A stretch of 49,932 nt of DNA from DSUN01 sp035527715 (GTDB taxonomy: Bacteria; Planctomycetota; PUPC01; DSUN01), in the NCBI GenBank assembly GCA_035527715.1, contig DATKZY010000219.1, forward strand, positions 1-49,932, read 5' to 3'. Position 1 is the stretch's first letter; each line of letters opens with the position of its first letter. A model generated the notes under the pieces. The model was not told the DNA's origin and made no database searches. It saw nothing but the letters and a program-made list of their open reading frames with translations. Position numbers and translations under genes: made by a program. Shown one piece after another: positions 1 through 7,995 of the stretch.

Positions 1-16
1 GGGCGTGGCGGAGTAC

Positions 17-183
17 AGCCCACGGTGCAGCGAAGCGGAACCGTGGGTTTGCGTCCGAGAAGAAGACCCAGCCCCCGAAGGGGGCGGCGGAGCTCTCCAG
101 CCGCTTGAGGCTCCGCCGCCCCCTTCGGGGGCTGGGCCACGGGGGGTCGTCAACCCACGGCTCCCCGAGCATCGCCGTGGGCT
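17..183. repeat. Nested palindromic repeat element
   Basis: Three inverted repeats lie inside one another. A perfect 27-bp arm pair (67-93 and 110-136) surrounds a 16-nt loop. It is flanked by two small hairpins with CCCACGG/CCGTGGG stems (19-47 and 154-181), which are inverted copies of each other, so the whole 167-bp block is roughly palindromic. A further small hairpin (194-208) follows. The block lies downstream of valS on the minus strand. It resembles a REP/REPIN-type element, and could also terminate or protect the valS transcript. No protein is encoded. Confidence 0.7.
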
Positions 184-261
184 ACATTCCCTCGCCTCCT
201 GCGGAGGCTGAAAACGCGATCGCCTGGCCCGTAGGAGATTACACGCACCCGGGCAGTGCCC

Positions 262-3033
262 TCACTCCAGCTCCGCCAGGTTGGCTTCGAGGCGCTGGAT
301 GTCCTCGCGCAGCCGGGCGTTCTGCTGGTACTCCTTCTCGACCACCTCTTTCGGGGCCTTCTCGAGGAAGGCGACGTTCGCCAGCTTGCGCTCGGAGCCT
401 TCGAGGAACTTCGCCGCCCTCGCGAGCTGGTCGCGCAGGCGCTTCCGCTCGGTGTCGAGGTCAATCACGCCTTCCAGGGCAACGTAGGCCTCCATGCCCG
501 GCAGCACCGCGGCAGCCGAGGCGGGCGGCTTGGGCAGGCTCACGCCGATCTCGAGGTGCTCGAGCGCCGCCTGGTCGCACAGGAGGCCGCGACAGGCTTC
601 CATGCCCGCCTCGGCCGCGGGGTCGGCGAGCGAGAGCGTCACGCGCAGCCGCGGCGTGCGGTCGGCCAGGCCCATCTTCTTGCGGATGTTGCGGATGGCG
701 CGGACGATCTCCTGCACCTGGGCGAAGGTGGCCTCGGCGGCCGGGTCGAGCCAGCGCTCGTCGGCCTGCGGCCACGGGGCGACCATGATGCTCGCGGCCG
801 CGTCCGCGCCCTCGCCCGCCAGGGCGCCCCGGCGGGCCATCCGCGCGCCGAGGTGCTGCCAGACCTCCTCGGTGATGAAGGGCGCGAAGGGGTGGAGCAG
901 CCGAATCGCGTTGTCCAGCACGTGCGTGACCACGCCCTGGGCAGCGAAGCGCGGGGCCGTGGCCTCGGGGGCCGCGTTGCGGACCCGCGGCTTGATGACC
1001 TCGAGATACCAGTCGCACAGCTCGTGCCAGACGAACTCGTAGATGGCCATCGCGGCCTCGTTGAAGTTGAAGCCCTCAAGGGCCTGGCTGGCCGTGGCGA
1101 TCGTGCGGGTCAGGCGGCTGAGGACCCAGCGATCCTCCAGGGCGAGGTCGCCCGCTCCGTAGGCCATGTCCGCCACGTCGGGCGACTCGGCCAGGTTCGT
1201 GAGCACCAGCCGCGAGGCGTTCCACAGCTTGTTCGCGAAGTTGCGCCCGATGGCCACCTTGTCGTGCGAGTAATAGGCGTCCTGCCCGCTCGCCGTGATG
1301 AGGACGATGCTGAACCGCAGGGCGTCGGCGCCGAACTCGTCCATCACCGCGATGGGGTCCGGCGAGTTGCCCAGGCTCTTCGACATCTTCCGCCCATCCT
1401 CCGCCCGCACGATCCCGTGAAGGTAGACGTCGCGGAAGGGAATGTCGTCGAGGAACTCCAGTCCCGCCATGATCATCCGGGCCACCCAGAAGCCCAGGAT
1501 GTCGGGGGCGGTCACCAGCGTGTCGGTCGGGTAGAAGTACTTCAGGTCCGCCGTCTCGTCCGGCCACCCCAGCGTCGAGAACGGCCAGAGCCAGGAGCTG
1601 AACCAGGTGTCGAGCACGTCCTCGTCCTGGACGAAGCGCGTGCCGCCGCACTGGGGGCACTTCTCGGGCTGCGTGGCCGAAACGACGGGGTAGCCGCCGA
1701 TGCCATAGGGCGGCTCGGCCGGGCGGTCGGCGGGGTCGAGCTTCGGGTCGGGGCAGTCCTGGCAGTACCACGCGGGGATGCGGTGGCCCCACCAGAGCTG
1801 GCGGCTGATCGGCCAGTCGGGCACCGTGTCTATCCAGTGGTAGTACATCGTCTCCCAGCGGGGCGGCCAGAACCTGACGCTCTTGTCCTCGGCGACCTTG
1901 CGGGCGCGCTCGGCCAGCGGCTTCATACGCACGAACCACTGGAGCGAGATGTAGGGCTCGACCAGCGTGTCGCAGCGGTAGCAGTGGCCCACCTCGTGCT
2001 CGTGCGGCTCGTGCTTTTCGAGGAGGCCCAGCTTCCGGAGGTCGGCGACGACCCGCTCGCGGCACGCGAAGCGGTCGAGGCCCCTGTAGGCCCCGGCCTC
2101 CTCGCTCATCGTGCCGTCGGGCGCGATCACGCAGGGGGCCGCCAGCCCGTGCTTGCGCCCGATGCGGAAGTCGTTCGGGTCGTGCGCCGGCGTGATCTTC
2201 AGCGCGCCCGTGCCGAACTCCTTGTCCACGTACTCGTCGGCGATGACGGGGATCTCGCGGTTCATCAGCGGCAGAATGACCGTCCTGCCAATGACGTCCT
2301 TATAGCGCGGATCGTCGGGGTTCACGGCCACGGCCGTGTCGCCGAGCATGGTCTCGGGCCGCGTGGTGGCGACCGTGACACCCCCCTGCCCTTCCTTGAA
2401 CGGGTAGCGGATCCACCAGAGGCCCCCCTGAACGGTCTGGTGTTCGACCTCGTCGTTGGACAGCGCGGTGCCGTGGAAGGGGCACCAGTTGATCATGAAC
2501 TTGTCGCGGTAGACCAGCCCCTTGTTGTAGAGACGCACGAAGACCTCGAGGACCGCGCGCGACAGCCCTTCGTCCATCGTGAAGCGCTCGCGGCGCCAGT
2601 CGAGCGAGGACCCGAGGCGGCGGAGTTGCTCGTTGATCACGGCGTTGTGCTTCTCCTTGACCTGCCACACGCGCTCGACGAATCTCTCGCGGCCGAGGGC
2701 CTGGCGGCTCGTGCCCTCCGCGTCGAGCATCCGCTCGACCACGCTCTGCGTGGCGATCCCCGCGTGGTCCGTGCCCGGCTGCCACAGGGCGTTGAAGCCC
2801 TGCATCCGCCGCCAGCGGACGAGAATGTCCTGGAGCGTGTTGTTCAGCACGTGCCCCAGCGTCAGCACCCCCGTCACGTTCGGCGGCGGGATGACGATCG
2901 TATAGGGCTTCCGCTTCGGGTCCGGATCGGCCTGGAAGTAGCCGTTCTCCTCCCAGAAGCGATACAAACGCTTCTCCACCGAAGCCGGATCGTAGCGCGT
3001 TGGCAGATCAAGTCCCATCGGGGTCAACTCCAT
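262..3033 (-). CDS. valS: Valine--tRNA ligase (ValRS)
   Basis: This class Ia aminoacyl-tRNA synthetase charges tRNA-Val in the cytoplasm. It has 923 residues, normal for the family. The ATP-site signature PPNVTGVLTLGHV sits near residue 50 and GRKMSKSLGN near residue 548. Between them are a CP1-type editing insert and a zinc-ribbon-like cluster (CQDCPDPKL, CPQCGGTRF). The C-terminal 70 residues are a charged coiled-coil arm typical of ValRS. The annotated ATG has no clear ribosome site. An in-frame ATG five codons on (3018) has GGAG nine bases upstream and gives MGLDLPTRYDP, so it may be the real start. A promoter and a short upstream reading frame precede the gene. Confidence 0.97.
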   Translation of the reverse strand: MELTPMGLDLPTRYDPASVEKRLYRFWEENGYFQADPDPKRKPYTIVIPPPNVTGVLTLGHVLNNTLQDILVRWRRMQGFNALWQPGTDHAGIATQSVVERMLDAEGTSRQALGRERFVERVWQVKEKHNAVINEQLRRLGSSLDWRRERFTMDEGLSRAVLEVFVRLYNKGLVYRDKFMINWCPFHGTALSNDEVEHQTVQGGLWWIRYPFKEGQGGVTVATTRPETMLGDTAVAVNPDDPRYKDVIGRTVILPLMNREIPVIADEYVDKEFGTGALKITPAHDPNDFRIGRKHGLAAPCVIAPDGTMSEEAGAYRGLDRFACRERVVADLRKLGLLEKHEPHEHEVGHCYRCDTLVEPYISLQWFVRMKPLAERARKVAEDKSVRFWPPRWETMYYHWIDTVPDWPISRQLWWGHRIPAWYCQDCPDPKLDPADRPAEPPYGIGGYPVVSATQPEKCPQCGGTRFVQDEDVLDTWFSSWLWPFSTLGWPDETADLKYFYPTDTLVTAPDILGFWVARMIMAGLEFLDDIPFRDVYLHGIVRAEDGRKMSKSLGNSPDPIAVMDEFGADALRFSIVLITASGQDAYYSHDKVAIGRNFANKLWNASRLVLTNLAESPDVADMAYGAGDLALEDRWVLSRLTRTIATASQALEGFNFNEAAMAIYEFVWHELCDWYLEVIKPRVRNAAPEATAPRFAAQGVVTHVLDNAIRLLHPFAPFITEEVWQHLGARMARRGALAGEGADAAASIMVAPWPQADERWLDPAAEATFAQVQEIVRAIRNIRKKMGLADRTPRLRVTLSLADPAAEAGMEACRGLLCDQAALEHLEIGVSLPKPPASAAAVLPGMEAYVALEGVIDLDTERKRLRDQLARAAKFLEGSERKLANVAFLEKAPKEVVEKEYQQNARLREDIQRLEANLAELE

Positions 3034-3066
3034 GCGAAGGCGGTTCTACAGGGGAAGGAGCGGACA

Positions 3067-3204
3067 TCACGCGGCAGCCGCGACCACTGGGCGCACCGCG
3101 CCCGGGCCGCGGCGGAGCACGCCGACTGCGTGGTGCCCGTAGGAGAAGGTCACAGCTGCCGCGTCCTGTGCGGGCAGCCTCATGCTGAGATGCTTCGTCG
3201 CCAT
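3067..3204 (-). CDS. Probable 45-residue leader peptide upstream of valS
   Basis: A short reading frame lies between the valS promoter and valS. Its ATG is preceded by GAGG six bases upstream, and the predicted transcript start (about 3233) is only about 30 nt away. The peptide contains valine at six positions, four in its last 20 codons including a Val-Val pair. It ends in a run of four alanines, 33 nt before valS. Its 3' half lies inside an inverted repeat whose two arms are in the coding sequence. Placement, ribosome site and Val codons before a valyl-tRNA synthetase suggest ribosome-mediated attenuation. That function is inferred; no family is recognised. Confidence 0.5.
   Translation of the reverse strand: MATKHLSMRLPAQDAAAVTFSYGHHAVGVLRRGPGAVRPVVAAAA
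3069..3164 (-). promoter_or_regulatory. Inverted repeat in the valS leader (possible attenuator)
   Basis: A 10-bp perfect stem pairs ACGCGGCAGC (3069-3078) with GCTGCCGCGT (3155-3164). It extends inward through GACC/GGTC after three mismatched positions. The loop holds a second GC-rich hairpin (GGGCGC-ggt-GCGCCC). The structure covers the 3' half of the leader reading frame, so a ribosome stalled on its Val codons would alter folding. No T-run follows and no T-box consensus was seen. Confidence 0.45.
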
Positions 3205-3239
3205 CGTGGACCTCGATTGCTTCTGCAAATCCAGGGGGG

Positions 3240-3268
3240 ATGATAGCATTTCGGGCTAGGTGAGTCAA
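3240..3268 (-). promoter_or_regulatory. Sigma-70-type promoter for valS
   Basis: On the minus strand TTGACT (3268-3263) is followed after 17 nt by TATCAT (3245-3240). The predicted start near 3233 leaves a leader of about 200 nt before valS, containing the short peptide frame. It stands back to back with the promoter of the cyclase-PPR gene, with 34 bp between the two -35 boxes. Confidence 0.75.
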
Positions 3269-3302
3269 GAAGCGGGCAGCCAGGCGTAGCGCAGGGAACC
3301 GG

Positions 3303-3331
3303 TTGACACGAGCTACCTGCGGCGGTATCAT
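3303..3331 (+). promoter_or_regulatory. Sigma-70-type promoter for the cyclase-PPR gene
   Basis: TTGACA (3303-3308), a 17-nt spacer and TATCAT (3326-3331) form a near-consensus promoter. It lies 85 nt before the ATG at 3416. The same TATCAT -10 box is used by the valS and trpS promoters in this window. Confidence 0.75.
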
Positions 3332-3415
3332 CAGTCTGCCATGCGAGGTTGGGCGGCTCGTCACGCGTCATTGTCCGAGGGGCACCGTACTAGATCGACC
3401 CTGTGAGCCAGATGA

Positions 3416-6289
3416 ATGAGCGTAGAATCTGGTGACCAACAGTCGCCATCCGAGGAACTATCGCAGCCGCAGACTGTCTACTGCCTTGCGGTGGATCTGG
3501 TTGGATCGACTCGGCAGGGGCTCTCATGGCGCTCTTGGGAGGTGGAGCGGTTCAACCGCGCATTGGTTGGACAGATCACGCCTCACATCAGCGCCCTCCA
3601 GCTTGAACACGCTGTTGTCAAGTTCACTGGCGATGGTTGGCTTGTCATGTCGCCAACGGCAGTATCTCAGTTGTGTTGCCTTGCCCTGATCTTCGCTTCC
3701 TCATTCAGGCGCGAAATGGGGCGCCTGAGCAGACTGCCCGAAGGGGACATACCAGTTGTTCGCACAGCCGTGTGCAGCGGTCGGGACATCGAGGTGGAGA
3801 CTCCCAAAGGACAACAAGACTTCGTCGGCGATAGCGCGCGCCGGGCGAACCGCGCCTTGGCAGTGTGCAACGTCGGGGAAGTTCTCGTGAGCAACGCGGT
3901 GCGCGAATGTATTCTCCGTGACTTTGATGTCGGAGAACAAGACGTTCTGACCCAGCGCCCTACGCCCACTAAGTGGGAGGAGAAGATCGTTCTTCACATG
4001 CTGAAGGGACTCAAACCTGGGGCGGCCTGTGACAGCGAGATGCCTGCTGACATAGTTTACACACTGGGCATGATCGGGAAGCGAGAGGAATCTGTTGAAG
4101 CCGTTGTCGCCATCGCACAGCGCTTTGAGGTGGTCAGAGACACCCAGCCGCCAGAGCAATGGCATGCAGGCGCCCCCTATGAGACGCCAGTCACAACTGG
4201 GGAACAGCGCCCCTCCACCGGCTCACGCCAGCTGCTACCTGCCCAGGAGTGGAACCGTGTCTTGAACAGTCTCCCCGATTTCACAGCTGCGCAGGTCCTA
4301 GTGGAGGCACTTCGAGCGAAGCATGTTCCTCGGGATGTGGTGACCTATAACATCCTAGCCAATAAGGCGCCGGATCTCTCTGGAGCCTTAGAGATCAAAC
4401 GGCTCATGGCGGATGACGGCTTCGCGCCAAACGTGGTCACCTATAACACACTGCTCAGCAAGACTAGCACCTACGCGCACTCCGCACGGCTCCTTGCGGA
4501 GATGACGGCTGCCGGGATCGCGCCGAACGTGGTCACTTACAACACGCTTGTCGGCAGGGCCGAGAGCTACCCCGAGGCCGCACGGCTCCTTGCGGAGATG
4601 AAGGCCGCCGGGATCGCGCCGAACGTGATCACCTACAACACGCTTGTCGGCAGGGCAGAGAGCTACGCCGAGGCCGCACGGCTCCTCGCAGAGATGAAGG
4701 CGGCGGGGGTCGCGCCGAACGTGGGCACTTATAACACGCTTGTTGGCAGGGCCGAGAGCTACACCGAAGGCGCACGCCTCCTCGCGGAGATAAAAGCCGC
4801 CGGGATCGCGCCGAACGCAGTCACCTACAGCGCGCTTGTCAGCAGGGCCGAGAGCTACACCGAGGCCGCACGGCTCCTTGCGGAGATAAAGGCCGCCGTG
4901 ATCGCGCCGAACGTGGGCATCTACAACACGCTGGCCAGCAAGGCCGAGAGCTACGCGGACGCCGCACGGCTCCTTGCGGAGATGAAGGCCGCCGGGATCA
5001 CGCCAAACGTGGACACCTACAACACACTGGCCAATAGGGCCGAGTGCTACGCGGACGGCGCACGGCTCCTTGCGGAGATGAAGGCCGCCGGGATCGCTCC
5101 GGAAGTGGGCACCTACAACACCCTGCTCAACAGAGCCGGTAGCTATGCGGACGCCGCACGGTTCCTTGCGGAGATGAAGGCCGCCGGGATCACGCCAAAC
5201 GTGGACACCTACAACACACTGCTCAACAGGGCCGAAAGCTATGCGGACGGCGCACGGCTCCTTGCGGAGATGGAGGCCACCGGGGTCGCGCCCAACCTGG
5301 GCACCTACAACACACTGCTCAACAGGGCCGGAAGCTATGCGGACGCCGCACGGCTCCTTGCGGAGATGAAGGCCGCCGGGATCACGCCGAACCTGGGCAC
5401 CTACAACACACTGGCCTGCAAGGCCGAGAGCTACCCGGACGCCGCAGGGCTCCTCGCGGAGATGGAGGCCGCCGGGATCGCGGCCAACCTGGGCACCTAC
5501 AACACACTGCTCAACAGGGCCGAAAGCTACGCGGACGCCGCGCGGCTCTTTGCGGAGATGAAGGCCGCCGGGATCGCGCCGAACGCAGTCACCTACTGCG
5601 CGCTGGTCAGCAGGGCCGAGTGCTACACCGAGGCAGCGGGCCTTCTTGAGGAGATGAAGGCAGCCGGGATCGCGCCGGACGTGGTCACCTACAGCACGCT
5701 GGTCAGCAAGGCCGAGACCTACGCGGACGCCGCACGGCTCCTTGCGGAGATGAAGGCCGCCGGGATCGCACCGAACCTGTTGACCTACAACACGCTTGTC
5801 AGCAGGGCCGAGAGCTACGCCGAGGCCGCAGGCCTTCTTGAGGAGATGAAGGCAGCCGCCATCACCCCAAGCCGGGTGACCTACAGTTCGCTCTTCTCCA
5901 CGCACATCGGCCATGCCAACGCACGCGACATACTGCATTGGTATTACGAGCAGCCTTACCACCCATCGGGTCCCCTGAATGCGCTGATAACTTCCTTGCG
6001 GGGCCTCGGCCGCGTCGGTGAGGCTTTGGAGATTACATTACAGCATCCGCATCTTAGCGCGGGTCGCCAACTTATGAGGGAGCGCCCCGCGGACGCGCAA
6101 CAACTGTTTGAAAGTGCGAAGAACGCGAATCCGAACCACCCGACCGCTGACTTCGCCCTCGGAGCATTGCATATGGAGAAGGGAGATCCCGCGGCTGCAA
6201 GTAGCTGCCTACAGCAGGCGCTAGGGACCGCGCCGCATCCAAAGCAGAAGGAAACGATCCGGAAGTGGCTTGCAGAGCTGGAACGATGA
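3416..6289 (+). CDS. Nucleotide-cyclase-like domain fused to 17 PPR-like repeats
   Basis: This 957-residue protein has three parts. Residues about 18-200 resemble a class III nucleotidyl cyclase: both metal-binding Asp positions are present (D27 in CLAVDLVGS, D73 in KFTGDG), with K69 in the usual KxxGD context and the arginine R146. The position normally held by the transition-state Asn is R142. Residues 307-850 are 17 tandem 32-residue helical hairpins with the consensus NVVTYNTLVGRAESYAEAA and an MKAAGIAP end, which is the PPR consensus shortened by three residues. Residues about 905-957 look like one TPR. There is no signal peptide or membrane segment, so it is probably cytoplasmic. PPR arrays bind single-stranded RNA in organelles; an RNA-linked cyclase or a degenerate sensor is inference. 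The ATG has no strong ribosome site. The first 900 nt look less GC-rich than neighbours, which hints at transfer. It is transcribed alone from its own promoter. Confidence 0.85.
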   Translation: MSVESGDQQSPSEELSQPQTVYCLAVDLVGSTRQGLSWRSWEVERFNRALVGQITPHISALQLEHAVVKFTGDGWLVMSPTAVSQLCCLALIFASSFRREMGRLSRLPEGDIPVVRTAVCSGRDIEVETPKGQQDFVGDSARRANRALAVCNVGEVLVSNAVRECILRDFDVGEQDVLTQRPTPTKWEEKIVLHMLKGLKPGAACDSEMPADIVYTLGMIGKREESVEAVVAIAQRFEVVRDTQPPEQWHAGAPYETPVTTGEQRPSTGSRQLLPAQEWNRVLNSLPDFTAAQVLVEALRAKHVPRDVVTYNILANKAPDLSGALEIKRLMADDGFAPNVVTYNTLLSKTSTYAHSARLLAEMTAAGIAPNVVTYNTLVGRAESYPEAARLLAEMKAAGIAPNVITYNTLVGRAESYAEAARLLAEMKAAGVAPNVGTYNTLVGRAESYTEGARLLAEIKAAGIAPNAVTYSALVSRAESYTEAARLLAEIKAAVIAPNVGIYNTLASKAESYADAARLLAEMKAAGITPNVDTYNTLANRAECYADGARLLAEMKAAGIAPEVGTYNTLLNRAGSYADAARFLAEMKAAGITPNVDTYNTLLNRAESYADGARLLAEMEATGVAPNLGTYNTLLNRAGSYADAARLLAEMKAAGITPNLGTYNTLACKAESYPDAAGLLAEMEAAGIAANLGTYNTLLNRAESYADAARLFAEMKAAGIAPNAVTYCALVSRAECYTEAAGLLEEMKAAGIAPDVVTYSTLVSKAETYADAARLLAEMKAAGIAPNLLTYNTLVSRAESYAEAAGLLEEMKAAAITPSRVTYSSLFSTHIGHANARDILHWYYEQPYHPSGPLNALITSLRGLGRVGEALEITLQHPHLSAGRQLMRERPADAQQLFESAKNANPNHPTADFALGALHMEKGDPAAASSCLQQALGTAPHPKQKETIRKWLAELER
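4334..5965 (+). repeat. 96-bp tandem repeat array (17 units) encoding PPR-like motifs
   Basis: Seventeen units follow each other at an exact 96-bp period with no gaps; the unit boundaries were checked at 4334, 4526, 4622 and 5870. The first and last units are diverged, and the middle ones are nearly identical in DNA, which points to recent expansion by duplication or slippage. Since 96 is a multiple of 3, gain or loss of units keeps the reading frame. A degenerate half-unit precedes the array (around residues 278-306). Confidence 0.93.
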
Positions 6290-6444
6290 TCGTCGGCGGA
6301 ACGACATCCGAACTTGCCTTCCAGACGGGTGAAGCAGTTCGCCGTTAGACTCAAGCACTGAGTCCAGAGTGACGTGCGCACGATCCAATCGCGCGCTGCC
6401 ATCGGCTATCCGGCCGCGATCCGCGGCATCCAGGGCTGCCAGAA

Positions 6445-6474
6445 TTGACAGATGCGCTACCCCTCTGCTATCAT
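6445..6474 (+). promoter_or_regulatory. Sigma-70-type promoter for trpS
   Basis: TTGACA (6445-6450), an 18-nt spacer and TATCAT (6469-6474) lie 38 nt upstream of the TTG start of trpS. The predicted transcript would begin near 6481, giving a leader of about 30 nt that carries the AAAGGAG ribosome site. Confidence 0.75.
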
Positions 6475-6512
6475 CTGCCCGTTCTGGCGAATCTCAGGCA
6501 AAGGAGAAGGCA

Positions 6513-7490
6513 TTGGCCAAGCGGCTTTTCAGCGGCATCCAGCCCAGCGGCGGGATTCATATCGGGAACTACCTCGGGGCGATCCGGAACTGGGTGGCCC
6601 TCATCCCCGAGCTGGAGTGCATCTACTGCATCGTGGACTACCACGCGATCACGGTGCCCTACGAGCCGGCGGAGATGCAGGGCCGCATCCTGGAGGCAGC
6701 GGCGGTGAACATCGCCTGCGGCATTGACCCCGAGCGCTGCACGCTGTTCGTGCAGAGCCACGTGCCCGAGCACACGGAGCTGACCTGGATTCTCAACAGC
6801 GTGACGCCGGTCGGCGACCTGTTCCGCATGACGCAGTTCAAGGAGAAATCCGCCCAGCACGAGATGAGCGTGAACGCGGGGCTGCTGGACTACCCCGTGC
6901 TGATGGCGGCCGACATTCTGCTCTACAAGGGCGAGGTGGTGCCCGTGGGCGAGGACCAGGTGCAGCACCTGGAGCTGAGCCGCGAGATCACACGGCGCTT
7001 CAACGCCCGCTACGGACCGGTCTTCCCCGAGCCGAAGGAGCGCCTTACCGCCGCCGCCCGCATCATGGGCCTCGACGACCCGACGAAGAAGATGAGCAAG
7101 TCGCTCGGCAACACCGTCGGCCTCCTCGAGGACCCCAAGAGCATCTGGGAGAAGGTCCGCACCGCCGTGACCGACCCGGCCCGCGTGCGGCGCACCGACC
7201 CCGGCGAGCCGACGAAGTGCAACCTCTTCACCCTCCACGGCTACTTCTCGCCGAGCGAGGACATGGAGCGGATCGCCCCGGCGTGCCGGGCCGCGGCCAT
7301 CGGCTGCATCGAGTGCAAGAAGACCCTCTATGAGAACATGAGGAAGGTCCTCGACCCCATCCGCGGGCGAGCGCAGGCCCTTCTGGCCGACCCGGAGCAG
7401 GTGTGGGCCATTCTCCGCCGCGGCGCCGAGCGCTGCCGTCCCATCGCCCACGCCACTATGACCGAGGTGAGGAAGGCGATGGGGCTGTAG
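6513..7490 (+). CDS. trpS: Tryptophan--tRNA ligase (TrpRS)
   Basis: This class Ic synthetase charges tRNA-Trp. It has 325 residues, the usual bacterial length. The HIGH-type motif PSGGIHIGNYLGAI is at the N terminus and KKMSKSLGN near residue 195; EDQVQHLELSREI is also typical. The start chosen is TTG at 6513: AAAGGAG ends six bases upstream, and translation from there gives the normal start MAKRLFSGIQPSGG. The longer in-frame ATG at 6369 lies upstream of the promoter and is rejected. It is a single gene with its own promoter, and it converges on the Tad operon. Confidence 0.96.
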   Translation: MAKRLFSGIQPSGGIHIGNYLGAIRNWVALIPELECIYCIVDYHAITVPYEPAEMQGRILEAAAVNIACGIDPERCTLFVQSHVPEHTELTWILNSVTPVGDLFRMTQFKEKSAQHEMSVNAGLLDYPVLMAADILLYKGEVVPVGEDQVQHLELSREITRRFNARYGPVFPEPKERLTAAARIMGLDDPTKKMSKSLGNTVGLLEDPKSIWEKVRTAVTDPARVRRTDPGEPTKCNLFTLHGYFSPSEDMERIAPACRAAAIGCIECKKTLYENMRKVLDPIRGRAQALLADPEQVWAILRRGAERCRPIAHATMTEVRKAMGL

Positions 7491-7493
7491 GAC

Positions 7494-7528
7494 GGTGTTG
7501 GGTGTTGGGTGTTGGGTGGTAGGTGTTT
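7494..7528. repeat. Heptamer tandem array (GGTGTTG)
   Basis: Three perfect GGTGTTG units and two degenerate ones (GGTGGTA, GGTGTTT) run at an exact 7-bp period, starting four bases after the trpS stop codon. This is one of about ten loci in the window with 7-bp tandem repeats of differing sequence. Confidence 0.85.
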
Positions 7529-7731
7529 TGGGGGTTGGGGCGCGTAAGCGCCGCGCTGGCAAGCGGTTGCGGATTCTGCAAAAAATTACCCAACAGAATC
7601 AGGGGGGAAAGCCGTTGTACAGGTGGAGGGAGAGAGTGTCCGCCGGCGGCGGGCGCTCTGTTCCTCGTACGCGTCGCGCGCTCCAGTGGCGGCCCCCGAC
7701 ACGGCCAACCAACCCCAGACGAGGCGCCACG

Positions 7732-7767
7732 CCCCAGGAAACGACCTCGGAGGTCGTTTTCGTGGGG
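7732..7767. terminator. Strong hairpin, probable bidirectional terminator
   Basis: The stem is CCCCA/TGGGG, then a small internal loop, then AAACGACCT/AGGTCGTTT around a CGG loop. The plus strand ends the inner stem with TTTT and the minus strand sequence is T-rich on the opposite arm. Its place between convergent trpS and tadA fits termination of both. It lies about 240 nt past trpS, so other terminators may act earlier. Confidence 0.5.
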
Positions 7768-7942
7768 AACCGCGAGACGCGGAAAGGCCGAGCGAAAGGC
7801 TCGCATCCAGCGTCCCAAGCATGGGCGACGACCGGAGCGAGGCCCGCGTAGCTCTTTGACAATTCGAGACTTACACCGCTCCCACCGCCTGCGAGGGCAA
7901 AGGGAGGGGGGAGAGTCCGGCTGGAGAAGAGCGGAGGCAGGA

Positions 7943-7995
7943 AGCCGTAGGCGGGAGGCCGTGAAGGACCGCCGACGGCCTACGGCCTACGCCCT
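7943..7995. repeat. Inverted pair of heptamer arrays
   Basis: GTAGGCG and GGAGGCC steps (7948-7961) face ACGGCCT, ACGGCCT, ACGCCCT (7975-7995), so the two short 7-bp arrays are complementary. The block can fold as GCCGTAGGC (7944-7952) against GCCTACGGC (7978-7986). It lies downstream of tadA. Confidence 0.65.

Noticed and set aside
256..3243. 995-residue open frame on the plus strand opposite valS
   Set aside because: Antisense shadow of a certain gene in GC-rich DNA; sequence is low in information, with Arg, Gly and Val runs and no recognisable domain.
3067..3249. T-box riboswitch before valS
   Set aside because: No T-box consensus (AGGGTGGNACCGCG-like) or specifier loop could be found; a leader peptide fits better.
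4388..5962. 524-residue repetitive frame on the minus strand (LHLRKEPCGVRVAL type)
   Set aside because: It is the antisense of the PPR repeat array; its repeats mirror the 96-bp units and there is no ribosome site.
7860..7960. RNase P RNA-like stretch (GAGAGTCCGGCTGG)
   Set aside because: Only a short similarity to the 5' conserved region; the matching 3' conserved segment and the pairing were not found.
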